The translations under genes were made by a program, and so were the position numbers. The notes under the pieces were generated by a model. It saw only the letters and a program-made list of their open reading frames with translations. It made no database searches and was not told the DNA's origin. From positions 44,968 to 108,967 of the forward strand of contig JBCCXA010000007.1 in assembly GCA_039192515.1 (NCBI GenBank): a stretch of DNA of 64,000 nt. Reading direction: 5' to 3'. The stretch is from Verrucomicrobiota bacterium (lineage in GTDB: Bacteria > Verrucomicrobiota > Verrucomicrobiia > Methylacidiphilales > JBCCWR01). Shown piece by piece: positions 62,101 to 64,000 of the stretch. How positions within the stretch are numbered: position 1 is the first letter of the stretch; each line of letters starts with the position of its first letter.

Positions 62101-62164
62101 CTCCCCCATGACTAGACGGTACGACTTGAGACAAGCTCGAGTAACCTGGGCGATCAGGTGACCA

Positions 62165-62608
62165 TCACCTCCGCATACGATTTTCAAGAACGTCAGACCA
62201 GGTAGGTGCGGTAGGGACGGGATCGAAGCCATGTCCTCCCCAAGGATGGCAGCGCAAAATCCGTTTTGTCGATAGCCATAGACCTCGAATAACTCCATGC
62301 TGGCGAACAGCCTCCATGGCGTAGGCTGAGCAACTCGGGTAGAAACGGCAGCCGCACCCAGGCCCTCCTAGGGTATGGATGATTGGGGAAAGCAAAAGTT
62401 GGTATAATCGGATAAATCCTACTAAGATTCGCTGCGGTAGGCTCATTCGCATTGCTAAACCAGAAAAGCCTTGAGTTTGCAGCCCTTCACTTTGTTTCAC
62501 CGCCGTATGCTTCTTTAGATCTGGATTCACGCTCACCTGGATGTCTCCGGTCTTGCCATTTTCTTTTCTAGGATTTTCCGCCATCTTACCCGACCATTCA
62601 CATAACAT
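62165..62608 (-). CDS. yidD: Membrane protein insertion efficiency factor YidD
   Basis: YidD helps YidC-linked membrane insertion and carries three conserved Cys. The C-terminal ~90 residues match: [41 protein letters not shown] and [17 protein letters not shown]. The 147-aa frame is longer than usual (70-90 aa); the extra N-terminal ~52 residues are polar and may not be translated. Alternative starts at 62584, 62452 and 62446 exist, the last giving a normal-length protein beginning MSLPQRIL. It is not next to rnpA or yidC. Confidence 0.9.
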   Translation of the reverse strand: MLCEWSGKMAENPRKENGKTGDIQVSVNPDLKKHTAVKQSEGLQTQGFSGLAMRMSLPQRILVGFIRLYQLLLSPIIHTLGGPGCGCRFYPSCSAYAMEAVRQHGVIRGLWLSTKRILRCHPWGGHGFDPVPTAPTWSDVLENRMRR

Positions 62609-62630
62609 TTTATACGATGACGAACGTTTT

Positions 62631-63656
62631 TTAGCAGTCTTTTTTTACAGGCGAGCAAAGTGTTTCAGCGATTTGAACGGCATTCCAAGCCGCGCCTTTG
62701 AGTAGCTGGTCTCCACTCACAAATAGAGCCAGGCCATTTGTGGTAGTAGGGTCTTTGCGAACCCTGCCCACTAAAACATCGAGCTTCCCGGTGGCTTCTA
62801 GCGGCATGGGGAAGTGATTGGCTGCTGCATCATCTATGACTTCAACGCCTGGGGCATCCTCAAGTAGTTTAGCGGCCTCCTCTGGAGAAAGAGGGTTTTC
62901 CAGAGTGAGATTGATTGACTCAGAATGCGCGCGTAAAACAGGAACTCGTATACAAGTCGCAGAGATGGGCATATCAGGTGCATGGAAAATTTTCTGAACC
63001 TCAGCCACGATTTTATTTTCCTCTCCGTTATACCCATTTTCTTCAATTGTGGAGTTGTGAGAAAAGACGTTAAAAGCAATTTGATGCGGGAATGCTTCTT
63101 TCTTAAGAGATTCTCCCTTCGCAAAATCACGGCATTGTTCTTCAAGCTCTTGCATGGCCTGCGCCCCTGCTCCACTAGCAGACTGATAGGTAGAAACGAT
63201 CATACTTTTGACCTTAGCAGCCCGATGAATAGGCGCGATGGCTACACCCAGGATGGCTGCGCAACAATTTGGATTGGCAATAATACCCTTATGCTTCTCC
63301 AGATCCTCAGGGTTTACTTCAGGGATGACTAAGGGGATGGATGGATCCATTCGATAGGCGGATGAATTATCGATTACTACCGCGCCAGCGCTTACTGCGG
63401 CCGGGACAAATTCGCGAGATCGAGTAGCCCCTGCACTAAAAAAAGCGTAGTCAATATCGCGGAAACTTTCACCACTAACCGCCTCGACCTTGTGAGCACG
63501 GCCCTGAAAATCGAGTTCCTTGCCTGCGGAACGCTCCGAGGCGAGTAGCTTTATTTTCTCCACCGGGAAGTTTCTACGTTCCAGGACGCGCAGTATCTCC
63601 TGTCCCACTGCACCCGTCGCTCCGATTACTGCTACACGAAAACATTTATCACTCAT
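62631..63656 (-). CDS. asd: Aspartate-semialdehyde dehydrogenase
   Basis: A 341-aa enzyme converting aspartyl phosphate to aspartate semialdehyde, on the route to lysine, diaminopimelate, threonine and methionine. NADP motif [11 protein letters not shown] (12-22), catalytic Cys C131 in [10 protein letters not shown], and [17 protein letters not shown] match the family. The later His/Arg region is [14 protein letters not shown]. It is 22 bp from yidD on the same strand. Confidence 0.95.
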   Translation of the reverse strand: MSDKCFRVAVIGATGAVGQEILRVLERRNFPVEKIKLLASERSAGKELDFQGRAHKVEAVSGESFRDIDYAFFSAGATRSREFVPAAVSAGAVVIDNSSAYRMDPSIPLVIPEVNPEDLEKHKGIIANPNCCAAILGVAIAPIHRAAKVKSMIVSTYQSASGAGAQAMQELEEQCRDFAKGESLKKEAFPHQIAFNVFSHNSTIEENGYNGEENKIVAEVQKIFHAPDMPISATCIRVPVLRAHSESINLTLENPLSPEEAAKLLEDAPGVEVIDDAAANHFPMPLEATGKLDVLVGRVRKDPTTTNGLALFVSGDQLLKGAAWNAVQIAETLCSPVKKDC

Positions 63657-64000
63657 CGAACGAAGTAAGATATCCAGAGACCTTAGAAACTCAAGCGTAA
63701 GTATTTTTCAAAAAAATGCATAAAAATGACCCACCCCCTATAGATGTCTGAGGGGGGAGGTTAAGCTGTGGGTATGAGTCAAAGAAAAAGGGGGCAGCGA
63801 GATGATTCCAGGTGGAGTAAATGATAAAGATGACCCTTCTTTGTAACATACGCAGGGGGCTTTATTTTGTAGGTTCCTGCGCTAAAGAATGAGGAAAAAG
63901 GTTGGGTTACCCAAAAAAAAGAAGATCGATAACCTTGGCCTCCATATACATGTAAGTGCCTGAGGAGGAATCACTAAGCATGGGCGACAAATAAGTGGTA
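63657..64000. other. 344-bp right edge without a recognised gene
   Basis: No gene is supported. From about 63731 the sequence can fold: an outer ACCCAC/GTGGGT pair (63731, 63771) encloses a CCCCCT/AGGGGG pair around a loop. This may be a structured leader or terminator for the gene entering from the right. A purine-rich TGAGGAGG-like run (63961) followed by an ATG at 63980 gives only a four-codon frame. Confidence 0.3.

Overview
The window looks like chromosomal DNA of a member of the Verrucomicrobiota, probably a marine or aquatic lineage. This is an inference from gene types and order: a dnaX-ybaB-recR run, a bactofilin, DUF4388-FHA and HDOD regulators, a DUF4126 membrane protein, and the remains of an SHD1-plus-thioredoxin protein of a kind common in this phylum. 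No rRNA, tRNA, CRISPR array or intact insertion sequence was seen. Base composition is moderately AT-rich to about 42.5 kb and looks clearly more GC-rich in the zinc region after it.

Region 1 (1-10.6 kb) carries the 3' end of dnaX, ybaB, recR, a HAD phosphatase, hslO and a parA-type ATPase. A nitrogen module follows: amt, glnK and a second P-II gene without the usual T-loop tyrosine, with a sigma-54-type promoter in front of amt. Then come a D-lactate dehydrogenase-like gene, a bactofilin and a Dabb-domain protein. Region 2 (10.6-24.6 kb) holds HU behind a promoter with paired DnaA-box-like sites, a compact five-gene ketosynthase/ACP/reductase/exporter operon, ndk, a TonB-like gene, a TPR gene and an ABCG-type transporter. 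It ends with pyrD, mnmE, the rplU-rpmA pair and lgt.

Region 3 (24.6-42.4 kb) is mixed. It has a tandem pair of HDOD genes, a decayed SHD1-thioredoxin pseudogene, a two-gene DUF262/DUF1524 (GmrSD-like) locus that may be a defence system, a glucosaminidase, hflX, and an alpha-carbonic-anhydrase-like protein missing two of its three zinc ligands. An M24 peptidase, a PduO-type cobalamin adenosyltransferase, sufE, an orphan secreted protein with an ABC transporter, and a YHYH protein complete it.

Region 4 (42.4-62.1 kb) is a zinc-starvation island and the most striking part. It encodes a Fur-family regulator (probably Zur), four COG0523 GTPases, ZnuABC, FolE2, a HisI paralogue, a FeoB-like membrane GTPase, a Cys-tailed flavoprotein, a WD40 protein, a TatD-family hydrolase with a small partner, and MetE/MetR. 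Five copies of a palindrome close to TGAAAGTNACTTTCA lie exactly in the promoter gaps of these genes, and a weaker sixth precedes a small Cys-tailed protein. I read this as one Zur regulon, within which the FeoB-like/flavoprotein/COG0523 operon is a candidate undescribed zinc-uptake module. yidD and asd close the window.

A family of at least five short intergenic elements with matching inverted ends (63-252 bp) is scattered from 5.5 to 36.5 kb and is not explained by any gene.
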